DNA of 36,539 nt from Catenovulum agarivorans YM01 (GTDB taxonomy: Bacteria > Pseudomonadota > Gammaproteobacteria > Enterobacterales > Alteromonadaceae). The notes beneath the pieces were generated by a model. That model was not told the DNA's origin and did not search any database. It saw only the letters and a list, made by a program, of their open reading frames with translations. Shown in pieces: positions 27,239-35,433 of the stretch. How positions within the stretch are numbered: the stretch's first letter is position 1; each line of letters begins with the position of its first letter. A program made the translations under genes and the position numbers. Location: assembly GCF_000281085.1 (NCBI RefSeq), contig NZ_JH767526.1, positions 103,539 to 140,077 of the forward strand. Reading direction: 5' to 3'.

Positions 27239-28948
27239 TTGCCACGCATCAACTTCAAATTTGTTAATCTATTCAGTGTCATTTTCTGTGTATTTTTCTC
27301 TGGGGTTTCGGCTGCCTATGCCGCAAGCATCGAAGACGCAGAGTTATTGTTTGAAAAAAGACAGTATGCACAAGCCCGATCTGAATTTAAAAAATTTGCG
27401 CAACATGGGCATGCAAAAGCGCAATACTACATGGGCATTTTGTACTATCAGGGAAAGGGCGGCGCTGCCGACATCTACCAAGCATATGCTTGGTTTTCTT
27501 TAGCCGATGAAAATGGTTTTCGCGCAGCCAGTGAAGAAATTCGTCGCATGCGTAGAGAAATACCTTCCAAGCGCCAAGCCAAAGAGGTAGCAGAGCAGTT
27601 GGCTGGTCAATACAGTAATGCAGCATTAAGCCGAAAGTTATACCCAGATTACGACGGTTCATTTGGTACCTTACCTGCTTCTTCGACTGTTCAACTCGGG
27701 GTTTTACCAGCAGAGCAAAGTGGTTTTGTCATATTGCAAGGTAACATCAATGAAAACGGTCAATTGTTCAATGTTGCGATAACACAAACAATGCCGGCCA
27801 ACATATTTGAAAAGAAGGCTATTGAATATGCTTTGGTGCAAAGTTACCCGCTATTTATCGATGGTAACGAATTGTTAATTAACGAAAATGTATTAATTAA
27901 AATTGAGTTTAGAGCTAAAGATGAGTACAAGCACAGAGCATATGCCAAGCTGCTACAAACCTACCATAATTCGCTGCTAGAAAAAGCGCTAAATAACGAC
28001 CTTGATGCTCAGTTAAAGTTGGCGCAATTAATGAGTCTTGAGGTAGTGAAAGCGCAAAAGAGCTCTATAGAAGCCGTGCCTGTTTACTGGTACTTACAAG
28101 CCGCTATTAATGGTGATGCCGCTGCTAAATACATGTTAGCAAAACATTTAGACGCAGGTGTTGGTTGTTTAGCTAATCCAAATAAAGCCCTGTATTGGTT
28201 GGAACAAAGTGCTAATCAAGGGTATGCAGCGGCACAATTTGAGTTAGCGCGTAAACAACTAGCTGGTAAACCAAACAAACGACAATTACGTAAAATTGTT
28301 ACTGTATTGGAACAATTGACAGAACAAGGCAATAAAAATGCTCACCAAGCACTTGCTTATGTTTACGCAACCTCTAAATATGACGATTTTTATTATCCGT
28401 TCAAAGCGGGTTTAATGGCCAAAGATGGTTTGTATGAAGACCCAAAAAATCCAGATTATCACGCAATTTTGGCTGCAGCATACTTGGGACAAACATCAGT
28501 TGATAGAGCGTATGAATATTTTTATTTAGCTTTAAACCATGCGATAGAGAGAGCAGTGCCACTTAAACCTTATATCAACCTAGCAAACCATTTAGAAGTT
28601 TCTCTAGACACTAGAGGACTGGAGATAGATGAACAAACAGAACAAGAATTATTAGACACGCAATTGGCATTCTCTAAAAAAGATTTAAAGCCATTATCAA
28701 GGCCCTTTCCAGATTACCCTACTGAGGCTATGCATAAATCGATTGAAGGCTGGGTAAGGGTGAACTTTACTGTAAATGAACAAGGGCGAGTTGAGGATGT
28801 GCAAGTTGTTAGTGCCTCGCCTGAGCAAGTATTTGAAGAGTCTACTCGCAGAGCAGTTGCAAAATGGCGCTATCAGCCTCCTACCATTAACTCAGAGCCA
28901 ACACGTATAGAAAATGTCAGTGTTAAGCTAGATTTTACTATTAAATAA
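27239..28948 (+). CDS. Sel1-repeat protein with C-terminal TonB domain
   Basis: 569 residues. Signal peptide with cleavage near AYA (27-29), so the whole chain is periplasmic. One Sel1-like repeat is at about 45-92 and further repeats at 253-375. The C-terminal TonB_C domain (about 488-569) has FPDYPTEAMHKSIEGWVRVNFTV, GRVEDVQVVSASP and AVAKWRYQP. Residues 150-225 (GFVILQGNINENGQLFNVAI...) look like a second, degenerate TonB_C-like unit. There is no N-terminal ExbB-contacting helix, so it is unlikely to be a true energy transducer. The start is TTG at 27239 after AAGGAAGGA. Confidence 0.85.
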   Translation: MPRINFKFVNLFSVIFCVFFSGVSAAYAASIEDAELLFEKRQYAQARSEFKKFAQHGHAKAQYYMGILYYQGKGGAADIYQAYAWFSLADENGFRAASEEIRRMRREIPSKRQAKEVAEQLAGQYSNAALSRKLYPDYDGSFGTLPASSTVQLGVLPAEQSGFVILQGNINENGQLFNVAITQTMPANIFEKKAIEYALVQSYPLFIDGNELLINENVLIKIEFRAKDEYKHRAYAKLLQTYHNSLLEKALNNDLDAQLKLAQLMSLEVVKAQKSSIEAVPVYWYLQAAINGDAAAKYMLAKHLDAGVGCLANPNKALYWLEQSANQGYAAAQFELARKQLAGKPNKRQLRKIVTVLEQLTEQGNKNAHQALAYVYATSKYDDFYYPFKAGLMAKDGLYEDPKNPDYHAILAAAYLGQTSVDRAYEYFYLALNHAIERAVPLKPYINLANHLEVSLDTRGLEIDEQTEQELLDTQLAFSKKDLKPLSRPFPDYPTEAMHKSIEGWVRVNFTVNEQGRVEDVQVVSASPEQVFEESTRRAVAKWRYQPPTINSEPTRIENVSVKLDFTIK

Positions 28949-29007
28949 TCTATTAGAAAAATTGCTAAACAATTCACAATAAAGTCACCGTATTCAATAT
29001 TTAAAAC

Positions 29008-29016
29008 TGGTATAAT
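29008..29016 (+). promoter_or_regulatory. Extended -10 promoter of the zinc-ribbon gene
   Basis: TGG-TATAAT is a TGn extended -10 with a consensus hexamer at 29011-29016 and no clear -35. Transcription would begin near 29023, which supports the ATG at 29050 as start. Confidence 0.6.
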
Positions 29017-29049
29017 CAGTTGCACATGTTGATAGAGAGGGACTCTTTT

Positions 29050-29394
29050 ATGCTCAAGTCTGTTATGTTTAGACAATTTTTCCAAAATAATTCTGCGGCA
29101 CAGCAATCTCCCGAATTGAGTAAAGTTAAAGCTTATCGCCGTATCACCATTCGTTCCGTATATTTAAAGCAATACCAAATGGATAAAGCAGGGCAAACTG
29201 TTACTTGTAAAGATTGTGGCTCAGAAAATATTAAAGAGTGGGGTTTATTAAAGCGTGATGACCACAAACGGGTTCACAGCTGCAATGATTGTGGGCAGAT
29301 TTTGTTCCGTACGATTGATAGGTTACCGCAAGCCGAAAAGTCTACAAACCAGTCTTTAGAACAATCAAATAATTTGAATTTAGCCAGTTGTTAA
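29050..29394 (+). CDS. Small zinc-ribbon protein
   Basis: 114 residues. Two CxxC pairs (Cys53/Cys56 in TCKDCGSEN and Cys78/Cys81 in SCNDCGQ), 21 residues apart, should bind one zinc. A basic N-terminal part (KAYRRITIRSVYLKQYQ) and a Ser/Asn-rich tail flank them. It could bind nucleic acid or protein; no specific family is recognised. The ATG at 29050 follows GAGAGGGA. An in-frame ATG at 29020 lies upstream of the expected transcription start. Its stop codon lies inside the hairpin at 29377-29405. Confidence 0.75.
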   Translation: MLKSVMFRQFFQNNSAAQQSPELSKVKAYRRITIRSVYLKQYQMDKAGQTVTCKDCGSENIKEWGLLKRDDHKRVHSCNDCGQILFRTIDRLPQAEKSTNQSLEQSNNLNLASC

Positions 29395-29405
29395 CTGGCT
29401 AAATT
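29377..29405. terminator. Perfect 13-bp hairpin between convergent genes
   Basis: AATTTAGCCAGTT pairs perfectly with AACTGGCTAAATT around a GTT loop. It spans the last codons and TAA stop of the zinc-ribbon gene and lies just past the rlmI stop, so it can act on both strands. There is no long T-run on either side. Confidence 0.7.
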
Positions 29406-29417
29406 ATATCTAACCGC

Positions 29418-30605
29418 TTAGCGTTTCTGTACCACTAAACCTTTCAAGTAAAAACCTTCAGGATAACTTAATAACACAGTGTGATCTTTTGCTTGCGTGA
29501 GCTTTTCTATGATATGCGCTTCTACATTGGCATCCAGCGCCGCATCTGCTACTACTTTTTGAAATAAATCTGCTTCTATTAATCCTGAGCAAGAAAAAGT
29601 TAATAAAAACCCACCCGGTTTCAAAATTTGCAATGCCAGCATGTTGATGTCTTTATAACCACGACAAGCGCGGATCACTTGGCCTTTATTTTCTGCAAAT
29701 TTAGGTGGGTCTAAAATAATACAGTCAAATTGCTGGCCTTGTTTTTTATATTGACGTAGCTGTTTAAAAACATCAGCATTTAAATGGGTATATTTGCTCT
29801 CATCAAGCTGATTCTGTTGGTAGATTTTAGCCGATGTATCTAAAGCAAGTTGCGATACATCCAAGTTGGTGACATGTTCAGCGCCAGCTTTTAAGGCGTG
29901 CAAACCAAAAGTACCAGTGTAACTAAAGCAGTTTAATACTTGTTTGCCTTTGCAGTAGTCTGCAGCAATTAAGCGATTGTCTCTTTGGTCAAGATAAAAA
30001 CCGGTTTTATGCCCTTGTTCAACATCCACTAAAATTTGGCTACCAGCTTCGTTGATCCAAGTTGAGGTTTGTGCGCCTGCTTTTAACCAACCTGAGATAG
30101 GTTTTAAACCTTCTTTTTGCCTAACATCCACATCTGAGCGTTCGAAAATCGCAAGCTGAGGAAATACTTGTTCAAGTGCAGCGACTATTTCTGCTTTGTG
30201 TTTTTCAACACCCGCAGCAAGAAACTGACAGACTAATATGTCTTTATATAAATCGACAGTTAAACCGGGTAAACCGTCAGATTCACCAGCTATCACTCTA
30301 AGTGCATCACTATTGTTAATTAACGCACTTTTGCTTTGATAAGCCGTTTGAATGCGTTGTAAGAAAAAGCTTTGGTCGATTTGTTGGTTTTGTTCATAAG
30401 TCCAAACCCGTGCACGAATTTGTGAATGCGGCGAAAAAGCAGCTCGTGCTAGCCATTGACCATTTTTCGCATACACTTCAACCGTGTCACCTAATTTAGG
30501 TTCACCGTCTACTTTTTCAATTGCACGTGAAAAAATCCATGGATGGCGACGCAGCACTGATTTTTCACGTTTGCTCGCTAAAGTAATTTTAAAAGTATCC
30601 GCCAT
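29418..30605 (-). CDS. rlmI: 23S rRNA m5C1962 methyltransferase RlmI
   Basis: 395 residues. N-terminal PUA domain (about 1-75, LRRHPWIFSRAIEKVDG), a central linking domain, and a Rossmann methyltransferase with the conserved HKTGFYLDQRDNR, the SAM motif NCFSYTGTFGLHALKAGA and ILDPPKF. The cysteine in LLTFSCSG is the likely catalytic one. It methylates C5 of C1962 in 23S rRNA. It lies 2 bases after metG on the same strand, so the two are likely coupled. Confidence 0.94.
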   Translation of the reverse strand: MADTFKITLASKREKSVLRRHPWIFSRAIEKVDGEPKLGDTVEVYAKNGQWLARAAFSPHSQIRARVWTYEQNQQIDQSFFLQRIQTAYQSKSALINNSDALRVIAGESDGLPGLTVDLYKDILVCQFLAAGVEKHKAEIVAALEQVFPQLAIFERSDVDVRQKEGLKPISGWLKAGAQTSTWINEAGSQILVDVEQGHKTGFYLDQRDNRLIAADYCKGKQVLNCFSYTGTFGLHALKAGAEHVTNLDVSQLALDTSAKIYQQNQLDESKYTHLNADVFKQLRQYKKQGQQFDCIILDPPKFAENKGQVIRACRGYKDINMLALQILKPGGFLLTFSCSGLIEADLFQKVVADAALDANVEAHIIEKLTQAKDHTVLLSYPEGFYLKGLVVQKR

Positions 30606-30607
30606 GA

Positions 30608-32650
30608 TTATTTAACTCGCATACCAGGTTGTGCACCTTGGTCTGGGTGTAATACCCATAAATCTTGCCCACCTGGGCCCGCTGCTAAAATCATGCCTTC
30701 TGACATACCAAAACGCATTTTGCGTGGTTTTAAGTTGGCCACAACTACAGTCAGTTTACCGACTAAGTCTTCCGGTTGATAAGCTGATTTTATACCAGCA
30801 AATACTTGGCGTTGTTCTGTGCCTATATCCACTTGAATTTTTAATAGCTTATCTGCACCTTCAACGTGTTCGGCGCTGACAATTTTTGCGATACGCAAAT
30901 CAATTTTGGCAAAATCGTCAAATTCAATTTCAGGTGCTATTGCTTCATCAGCTTTTTTAGCTTCTTTTTTCGCAGCTTTTGCTGGTTTTGCTTTTTTCGC
31001 CGCAGGAGTGCTTTGTTTCGACGCTTCAATCACTTTGTCTATGGTTTTAGTGTCTAAGCGTTGTAATAAAGGTTTGAACTTATTGATAGCATGGCCAGTT
31101 AACACTGTATTGTGTTTGTCCCAAGTTAGCTCGTCGTTTAAGAATACCGCCACTTCATTCGCCAGTTTTGGTAATACTGGCTGCAAATAAATGGTTAATA
31201 CTCTGAATAAGTTAATCGCTAATGAACAGACTTGATGTGCACGCTCTAAACTTGCTTCATCTTTAACTAAAACCCAAGGTGCTTCATCGGCAATAAATTG
31301 GTTGGCTTTGTCTGCTAGCGCCATTATTTCGCGTATTGCTTTGCTGAAATCTCTTTGTTCATAATGGTTGGCGATAGTGTCAGCGGCTTGTGCAAAACCT
31401 TCTAATAATTCTGGTTGTAGCACTGTATCGCTGAGCTTGCCATCAAAAAACTTAGTGATAAAACCAGCACAGCGGCTAGCAATGTTTACGTATTTACCAA
31501 CTAAATCTGAGTTCACTCGTTTAGCAAAATCATCTAGGTTTAAGTCTAAATCATCCACTCTTTGGGTCAGTTTAGCCGCGTAGTAATAACGTAAGTATTC
31601 AGGATTTAAATGTTCTAAGTAAGTTCTGGCTTTAATAAATGTGCCTTTAGACTTACTCATTTTTTCACCGTCTATGGTTAAAAATCCATGTGCATGTACG
31701 CCTGTTGGTTTGCGATAGCCAGCGCCGTCTAACATCGCTGGCCAGAATAAACCATGGAAGTTAATGATGTCTTTACCAATAAAGTGATGTAACTCAGCGT
31801 TAGAGTCTAGTTTCCAAAACGCATCAAAATCTATACCTTTTTTATCACATAAGTTTTTAAAGCTACTCATGTAACCTATAGGTGCATCCAACCAAACGTA
31901 GAAAAATTTATCTGTGGTACCTGGAATGTTAAAACCAAAATAAGGTGCGTCACGGCTGATATCCCAACCGCGTAAACCGTCACCAAACCATTCTAATAAT
32001 TTATTCGCAACTTGCTCTTGTAGAGCACCTGATTTTAACCAAGTTTGCAGCATGTCTTGGAATTGCTCTAATTCAAAGAAATAATGTTCACTTTCTTTCA
32101 TAACAGGTGTGGCATTAGACACAGTTGAGCGTGGGTTTTTCAGCTCTGTTGGTGAATAAGTTGAACCACATTTATCACAATTGTCGCCGTACTGATCGTC
32201 CGCGCCACATTTAGGGCAGTCACCTTTTACATATCTGTCCGGTAAAAACATTTCTTTTACAGGATCAAACAACTGCTCAATTGTGCGTTTGCCAATATGA
32301 CCTTTTTTCTCAAGCTCAGTGTAAATGCTTTGTGCTAAAACTTTGTTTTCTTCTGAGTGAGTTGAGTGGTAGTTGTCAAACTCAACTAAAAAGTCAGCAG
32401 TGTCTTGCATGTGCTCTGTACGCATTTGTTCAACCATATCTTCTGGGCTGATGCCTAATTCGTCTGCTTTAAGCATAATAGGCGTGCCATGTGCATCAGA
32501 TGCACAAACGAAGTAAGTTTCATTGCCACGAGATTTTTGAAAACGCACCCAAACATCAGTTTGAATATGTTCTAATAAATGGCCTAAATGAAGTGAGCCG
32601 TTGGCATACGGCAATGCACAGGTAACAAGGATTTTTCTGCTGTCAGTCAT
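30608..32650 (-). CDS. metG: Methionyl-tRNA synthetase
   Basis: 680 residues. Class I signatures HLGH (21-24) and KMSKS (330-334). A zinc knuckle with Cys145, Cys148, Cys158 and Cys161 (CPKCG...CDKCG) places it in the E. coli-like class. After the anticodon-binding helices comes a Lys/Ala-rich linker ([17 protein letters not shown]), then a C-terminal EMAPII-like tRNA-binding dimerisation domain (about 577-680). Divergent from mrp, as in E. coli. Confidence 0.98.
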   Translation of the reverse strand: MTDSRKILVTCALPYANGSLHLGHLLEHIQTDVWVRFQKSRGNETYFVCASDAHGTPIMLKADELGISPEDMVEQMRTEHMQDTADFLVEFDNYHSTHSEENKVLAQSIYTELEKKGHIGKRTIEQLFDPVKEMFLPDRYVKGDCPKCGADDQYGDNCDKCGSTYSPTELKNPRSTVSNATPVMKESEHYFFELEQFQDMLQTWLKSGALQEQVANKLLEWFGDGLRGWDISRDAPYFGFNIPGTTDKFFYVWLDAPIGYMSSFKNLCDKKGIDFDAFWKLDSNAELHHFIGKDIINFHGLFWPAMLDGAGYRKPTGVHAHGFLTIDGEKMSKSKGTFIKARTYLEHLNPEYLRYYYAAKLTQRVDDLDLNLDDFAKRVNSDLVGKYVNIASRCAGFITKFFDGKLSDTVLQPELLEGFAQAADTIANHYEQRDFSKAIREIMALADKANQFIADEAPWVLVKDEASLERAHQVCSLAINLFRVLTIYLQPVLPKLANEVAVFLNDELTWDKHNTVLTGHAINKFKPLLQRLDTKTIDKVIEASKQSTPAAKKAKPAKAAKKEAKKADEAIAPEIEFDDFAKIDLRIAKIVSAEHVEGADKLLKIQVDIGTEQRQVFAGIKSAYQPEDLVGKLTVVVANLKPRKMRFGMSEGMILAAGPGGQDLWVLHPDQGAQPGMRVK

Positions 32651-32752
32651 ATATTTTTGGATGATAAATTAATAAGGTTTGCGAATTGGGTGAATACTAC
32701 TGAAAATAGCGGTTAATTTCATCTGCAAACTGACTTTTAGGCGTGAATTATT

Positions 32753-33697
32753 GTGTTTAAGCAAATTTTTAATTTAAAAAAGCCTCAGGCTAAAACAATC
32801 TTGGATAAATCATCAGATGAGGCTGGGTTTATTGCCCAATTACTTGATTCAGGTTCAACACTCAATCGTGCAAGTACAAATGTACGTAGCAACATTAAAC
32901 ATATAGTTGCAGTCGCCTCAGGCAAAGGTGGTGTGGGTAAATCGAGCGTTAGTGTAAATTTAGCCCGTAGCTTAAAACATTTAGGTTTAAAGGTTGGGCT
33001 TTTAGATGCGGATATTTACGGTCCATCTATTCCTATTATGTTGGGATTAGATAAACAACAGCCAGAAGCAGTGGAACAAAAATGGATGAAACCTTTGGTT
33101 AGCGCTGAAGGCATAGTGAGTAACTCGATCGGTTATTTGGTGCCAGCGGAAGATGCAGCCATTTGGCGTGGGCCAATGGCAAGTAGGGCACTAATGCAAT
33201 TGTTCAATGAAACCTTGTGGGGTGAACTCGACGTATTGATTATTGATTTACCGCCGGGCACGGGTGATATTCAATTAACGCTGACTCAACAAATGCCATT
33301 AAGTTGTGCGCTTGTGGTAACAACACCACAAAATATAGCGCTGGCTGATGCTGAAAAAGCCATAGCTATGTTTAATAAGTTGAAGATTCCAGTTGCTGGT
33401 GTGGTGGAAAATATGAGTTTGTATACTTGTGGTGCATGCGGTCATACCGAAGCTATTTTTGGTCATGACGGCGGTGAAAAACTTGAGCAAAAACATAAAA
33501 TTCCATTAATTGCCCAATTACCACTTGATATAAAAATTCGTCAAAGTATGGATAATGGTGACGGAACAGGGTTTAATAGCGCTCCTTATTTTGTTCAATT
33601 TAACCAAATGGCATTAAAGTTAGCCGCACAACTCTGTGCACTTGAGCCTGCTAAGTCGGTTGGACAGAATATTCCGAGCATTCAGATAAAAGACTAG
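32753..33697 (+). CDS. mrp: Iron-sulfur cluster carrier ATPase Mrp/ApbC
   Basis: 314-residue ParA/MinD-type P-loop protein that carries Fe-S clusters to target proteins. It has the deviant Walker A GKGGVGKSS (57-65), DADIYGPS, the switch region DLPPGTGD, and the cluster-binding pair Cys226/Cys229 in YTCGACGH. The N-terminal extension is only ~50 residues, so the DUF59/MIP18 domain seen in many homologues is absent. The start is GTG at 32753 with a weak AGG upstream; the longer frame has no better start. dcd follows after 13 bases. Confidence 0.93.
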   Translation: MFKQIFNLKKPQAKTILDKSSDEAGFIAQLLDSGSTLNRASTNVRSNIKHIVAVASGKGGVGKSSVSVNLARSLKHLGLKVGLLDADIYGPSIPIMLGLDKQQPEAVEQKWMKPLVSAEGIVSNSIGYLVPAEDAAIWRGPMASRALMQLFNETLWGELDVLIIDLPPGTGDIQLTLTQQMPLSCALVVTTPQNIALADAEKAIAMFNKLKIPVAGVVENMSLYTCGACGHTEAIFGHDGGEKLEQKHKIPLIAQLPLDIKIRQSMDNGDGTGFNSAPYFVQFNQMALKLAAQLCALEPAKSVGQNIPSIQIKD

Positions 33698-33710
33698 TTG
33701 AGCAAGTACC

Positions 33711-34304
33711 ATGCGTTTATGCGACAAAGATATCATTGCCATGTTAGATGAAGGCAATATTAACATCCAACCTAGACCAAGTGACGATATGATCAGCGGT
33801 GTTAGTGTGGACATTCGACTTGGCAATAAATTTAGAGTTTTTCAAGACCACGCTGCGCCTTACATTGACTTAAGTGGCCCAAAACACGAAGTAAATAAAG
33901 CACTTAATTCGATTATGTCGGATGAAATTGAAATCGCCGACGGCGAAGCTTTCTTTTTGCACCCAGGTGAGCTGGCTTTATCTATGACCCATGAATCAGT
34001 CACTTTACCGGATAATATTGTCGGTTGGTTGGATGGCCGCAGCTCTCTTGCGCGTTTAGGTTTGATGGTTCACGTAACCGCACATAGAATTGATCCGGGT
34101 TGGTCTGGACAAATCGTGTTAGAGTTTTTTAACAGTGGTAAATTGCCACTGGCGTTACGTCCGAAAATGAAAATTGGTGCGCTTAATTTTGAAACTATGA
34201 GTGGCAGTGCGCTGCGTCCATACAATAAACGTGAAGACGCAAAATATCGAGATCAAACTGGTGCGGTAGCAAGCCGTATTAGTGAGGATGACAAATCGAG
34301 CTAA
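33711..34304 (+). CDS. dcd: dCTP deaminase
   Basis: 197 residues. Deaminates dCTP to dUTP on the route to thymidylate. Active-site residues keep E. coli numbering: Arg110, Ser111, Arg115 in [10 protein letters not shown] and Glu138 in GQIVLEF. Other family stretches are [18 protein letters not shown] and [10 protein letters not shown]. Its last 26 bases overlap the end of the convergent ybhK-like gene. Confidence 0.97.
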   Translation: MRLCDKDIIAMLDEGNINIQPRPSDDMISGVSVDIRLGNKFRVFQDHAAPYIDLSGPKHEVNKALNSIMSDEIEIADGEAFFLHPGELALSMTHESVTLPDNIVGWLDGRSSLARLGLMVHVTAHRIDPGWSGQIVLEFFNSGKLPLALRPKMKIGALNFETMSGSALRPYNKREDAKYRDQTGAVASRISEDDKSS

Positions 34305-35190
34305 TTAGCTCGGTTAATGCTTGCCTCAATTTCTTTTCATCGTGGCGATAATACACTTCAGCATCAGATAACTCGGCTTTGATGTGGGTTACAGGTTTGG
34401 CTTGTTTAAGCTCAACCTTGCCCTCGTCATTTGCGTCTGTTCCAGAAAGTATGCCGTCAATCACCATATCTGGTCTCAGCTGTTGTAACCAGTCTAAACG
34501 GCTTTGCAAACTTGTATTTTGGCACGTACCGTGCTCGACACCCAAGTTATCAATAAATATCACTTTGGCGTTTGATTCGCTAATTGCGCGATAAATATCG
34601 TCCACTAGTAAAGCTGGCATGACGCTGGTTAAAAAGCTCCCAGGCCCTAACAATATAACATTTGCATTAAAAATAGCGCGCAGAGCCCGCGATGGAGCTG
34701 TTACATTATCGACTAATGACAAGCTATCCGGCATATCATTTTGGTTATCTATCGCCACTTCACCGTGAATTTGTTGATTGGCAAAATGACCAATTAAATC
34801 CGTTGGTTGTTCTGTCATAGGGTAGAGCTTGCTTTCAATTTTTAGCAAACGCCGAACAATTTCCATGATTTCAACAGGTTTAACATCAAGTTGTTCCAAC
34901 GCAAAAAATATTAGGTTACCTAAACAATGTTTATCTAGCTCGCCGCCATCAAAACGGTAATTGAGTAGTTTTGAACCCAATTGACTTTGCGCTAAATGGG
35001 TAATGCAATTACGCAAGTCGCCCCAAGCTATGGTTTGATTGTTTTCTCTGAGTTTACCTGTGGAACCACCATTGTCTGTGGTGGCGACTATACCAGTTAA
35101 GTTGGCACCAAGATCTGCGAAGGTGTTGAGTACTTTGCCAAGTCCATGGCCGCCGCCAATTGCAACAATATTTAAATACTTTAATTGCAT
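34279..35190 (-). CDS. ybhK: YvcK/YbhK-family (CofD-like) gluconeogenesis factor
   Basis: 303 residues, like E. coli YbhK. N-terminal Rossmann nucleotide-binding motif [11 protein letters not shown], then [26 protein letters not shown] and the [16 protein letters not shown] stretch. YvcK of Bacillus binds UDP-GlcNAc and influences gluconeogenic growth and cell shape; the role in gammaproteobacteria is little known. It is convergent with dcd, sharing 26 bases, and upstream faces the VolA-like gene divergently. Confidence 0.92.
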   Translation of the reverse strand: MQLKYLNIVAIGGGHGLGKVLNTFADLGANLTGIVATTDNGGSTGKLRENNQTIAWGDLRNCITHLAQSQLGSKLLNYRFDGGELDKHCLGNLIFFALEQLDVKPVEIMEIVRRLLKIESKLYPMTEQPTDLIGHFANQQIHGEVAIDNQNDMPDSLSLVDNVTAPSRALRAIFNANVILLGPGSFLTSVMPALLVDDIYRAISESNAKVIFIDNLGVEHGTCQNTSLQSRLDWLQQLRPDMVIDGILSGTDANDEGKVELKQAKPVTHIKAELSDAEVYYRHDEKKLRQALTELISSICHPH

Positions 35191-35375
35191 TCCTAATGAA
35201 TCATGTCTTGCTAGGGTAAAGGTTCATTCTCCTTAGAAACGCAATAAAATCAAGTTAAAGGTTTGTAATTTTTGCAAGCATTGACTTTAATTTATACTCA
35301 AAGGTAACAAGAACTCAGCTAATTTACTTTTTATTTACAAGTGTCTGGCTAAAACGCGAATTTTAGGTTACTTTT

Positions 35376-35392
35376 AACTGGTCTAATCAGTG
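35376..35392. promoter_or_regulatory. Weaker FadR-like site before the VolA-like lipase
   Basis: AACTGGTCTAATCAGTG matches my recollected FadR consensus AACTGGTCTGACCAGTT at 14 of 17 positions, with a CTGGT/ATCAG imperfect dyad. It lies 41 bases before the ATG. Weaker than the 14430 site because one half-site is degenerate. Confidence 0.45.
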
Positions 35393-35433
35393 TTATCTAG
35401 CTATAACTGCAGCCACACAAGCAGAGGAATAAA

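Noticed and set aside
35281-35298. TTGACT and TATACT as a promoter for the VolA-like gene
   Set aside because: The boxes are only 6 bases apart, far short of the needed ~17.
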